From positions 1 to 14,205 of the forward strand of contig NYZP01000016.1 of NCBI GenBank assembly GCA_002687175.1: 14,205 nucleotides of DNA. Reading direction: 5' to 3'. The stretch's first letter is position 1. Every line of letters begins with the position of its first letter. The notes beneath the pieces were generated by a model, which saw only the letters and a list, made by a program, of their open reading frames with translations, ran no database searches and was not told the origin of the DNA. Positions 13,731 through 14,205 of this stretch are shown one piece after another. The position numbers and the translations under genes are program-made. The DNA comes from Parcubacteria group bacterium. Lineage in GTDB: Bacteria; Patescibacteria; ABY1; Buchananbacterales; UBA6539.

Positions 13731-14205
13731 ATGCTAACTAATTGTGAACAGAAGATTTTGGAAATATTGTTGCCCCAGCCATTTAAAGAATATTCTATCC
13801 GTCAGTTAAGTAAATTAACTAAAACCAGTTATGCTTTAACCCACGAATCAGTCAATTCTTTGCTGAAGAAAAAAATAATCAAAACTAAAAAGATAGGTAA
13901 TTCTTTACCTTGTCAAGTAAATCTTTCTACTGAACCACAATTGTTGGCAATTTCTTCATTAATCCATTCTCAAAAAATAATCAATCAAAACAAATTTGGT
14001 TTTGTAATTGAAGATATCAAAAACAAATTAAACGATTTGATTTACATCATGGTTTTATTTGGTTCTCATGCTAAAAAAAATGCCAAGAAAGATTCTGATG
14101 TAGATCTTTTGTTTGTAGTTCAGAATAAAATAGACATTGATATGGCAAAAAAAAGAATTAGTTCAGTTACATCTTTAACTAATGTAAAAATTGATTTTGA
14201 AGTTA
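13731..14205 (+). CDS. wHTH-nucleotidyltransferase (MNT-type) protein, 3' end beyond the window
   Basis: This is a partial gene: 158 codons are present and the frame is open at the window end. The N-terminal part (about 1-65) looks like a winged helix: ILEILLPQPFKEYSIRQLSK, then LTKTSYALTHESVNSLLKKK with a following basic IIKTKKIG strand. After a helical linker comes the nucleotidyltransferase domain with VLFGSHAKKNAKKDSDVDLL. That block holds G111-S112 and D123-V-D125, the GS-X10-DxD catalytic pattern of the Pol-beta/minimal-nucleotidyltransferase superfamily. Such domains move NMPs (adenylylation and similar) and often pair with HEPN proteins in toxin-antitoxin modules; whether a HEPN gene follows cannot be seen. 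The ATG is the first start after an in-frame TAA. The wHTH could bind the tandem palindromes upstream. Confidence 0.82.
   Translation, partial: MLTNCEQKILEILLPQPFKEYSIRQLSKLTKTSYALTHESVNSLLKKKIIKTKKIGNSLPCQVNLSTEPQLLAISSLIHSQKIINQNKFGFVIEDIKNKLNDLIYIMVLFGSHAKKNAKKDSDVDLLFVVQNKIDIDMAKKRISSVTSLTNVKIDFEV

Overview
The window reads as chromosomal DNA of an AT-rich archaeon, most likely a DPANN lineage of the Woesearchaeota/Pacearchaeota kind; the lineage is inferred, not proven. Archaeal signs seen directly are: an L7Ae - S28e - L24e - NDK ribosomal cluster, an EF-2 with the diphthamide loop histidine, an archaeal signal peptidase with Ser/His/Asp-type motifs, a CDKAL1-type methylthiotransferase, and TTTATAAA-type TATA boxes. 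In at least four genes the last base of the TATA octamer lies 22 nt (within 2 nt) before the start codon, meaning leaderless mRNAs. Genes inside operons instead use Shine-Dalgarno (SD) motifs (GGTGAT, GGAGG, AGGTGA) or ATGA overlaps.

Layout. 1-1500: a low-molecular-weight phosphatase-like protein (-), a small membrane protein (+) and signal peptidase I (-). 1600-3260: a two-gene operon with a homologue of the aminoglycoside-resistance 16S rRNA m7G1405 methyltransferases (FmrO/Arm) and a lipoprotein carrying two six-cysteine repeats. 3295-4599: tRNA methylthiotransferase. 4590-5828 (-): a leaderless operon of a 32-aa single-TM protein followed by two tandem paralogues of unknown function. 6000-7575: the ribosomal/NDK operon, preceded by a 73-nt leader whose first bases fit the kink-turn consensus, a likely L7Ae autoregulation site. 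7577-7748: two nested palindromes and a (TTA)n microsatellite. 7748-11149 (-): a MacB/LolCDE-type ABC operon (ATPase, CARDB-like surface protein, FtsX-type permease) with an 88-nt hairpin between its first two genes. 11374-13569: EF-2. 13598-14205: a wHTH-nucleotidyltransferase gene cut by the window end, with a tandem operator-like palindrome in its promoter.

Together most of the window is translation (ribosomal proteins, EF-2, rRNA and tRNA modification, NDK) and cell-envelope traffic (signal peptidase, lipoprotein, ABC system with surface partner). The parts that known families do not explain are the small-protein/paralogue operon, the non-coding structures, and the role of the Arm-type methyltransferase in an archaeon.
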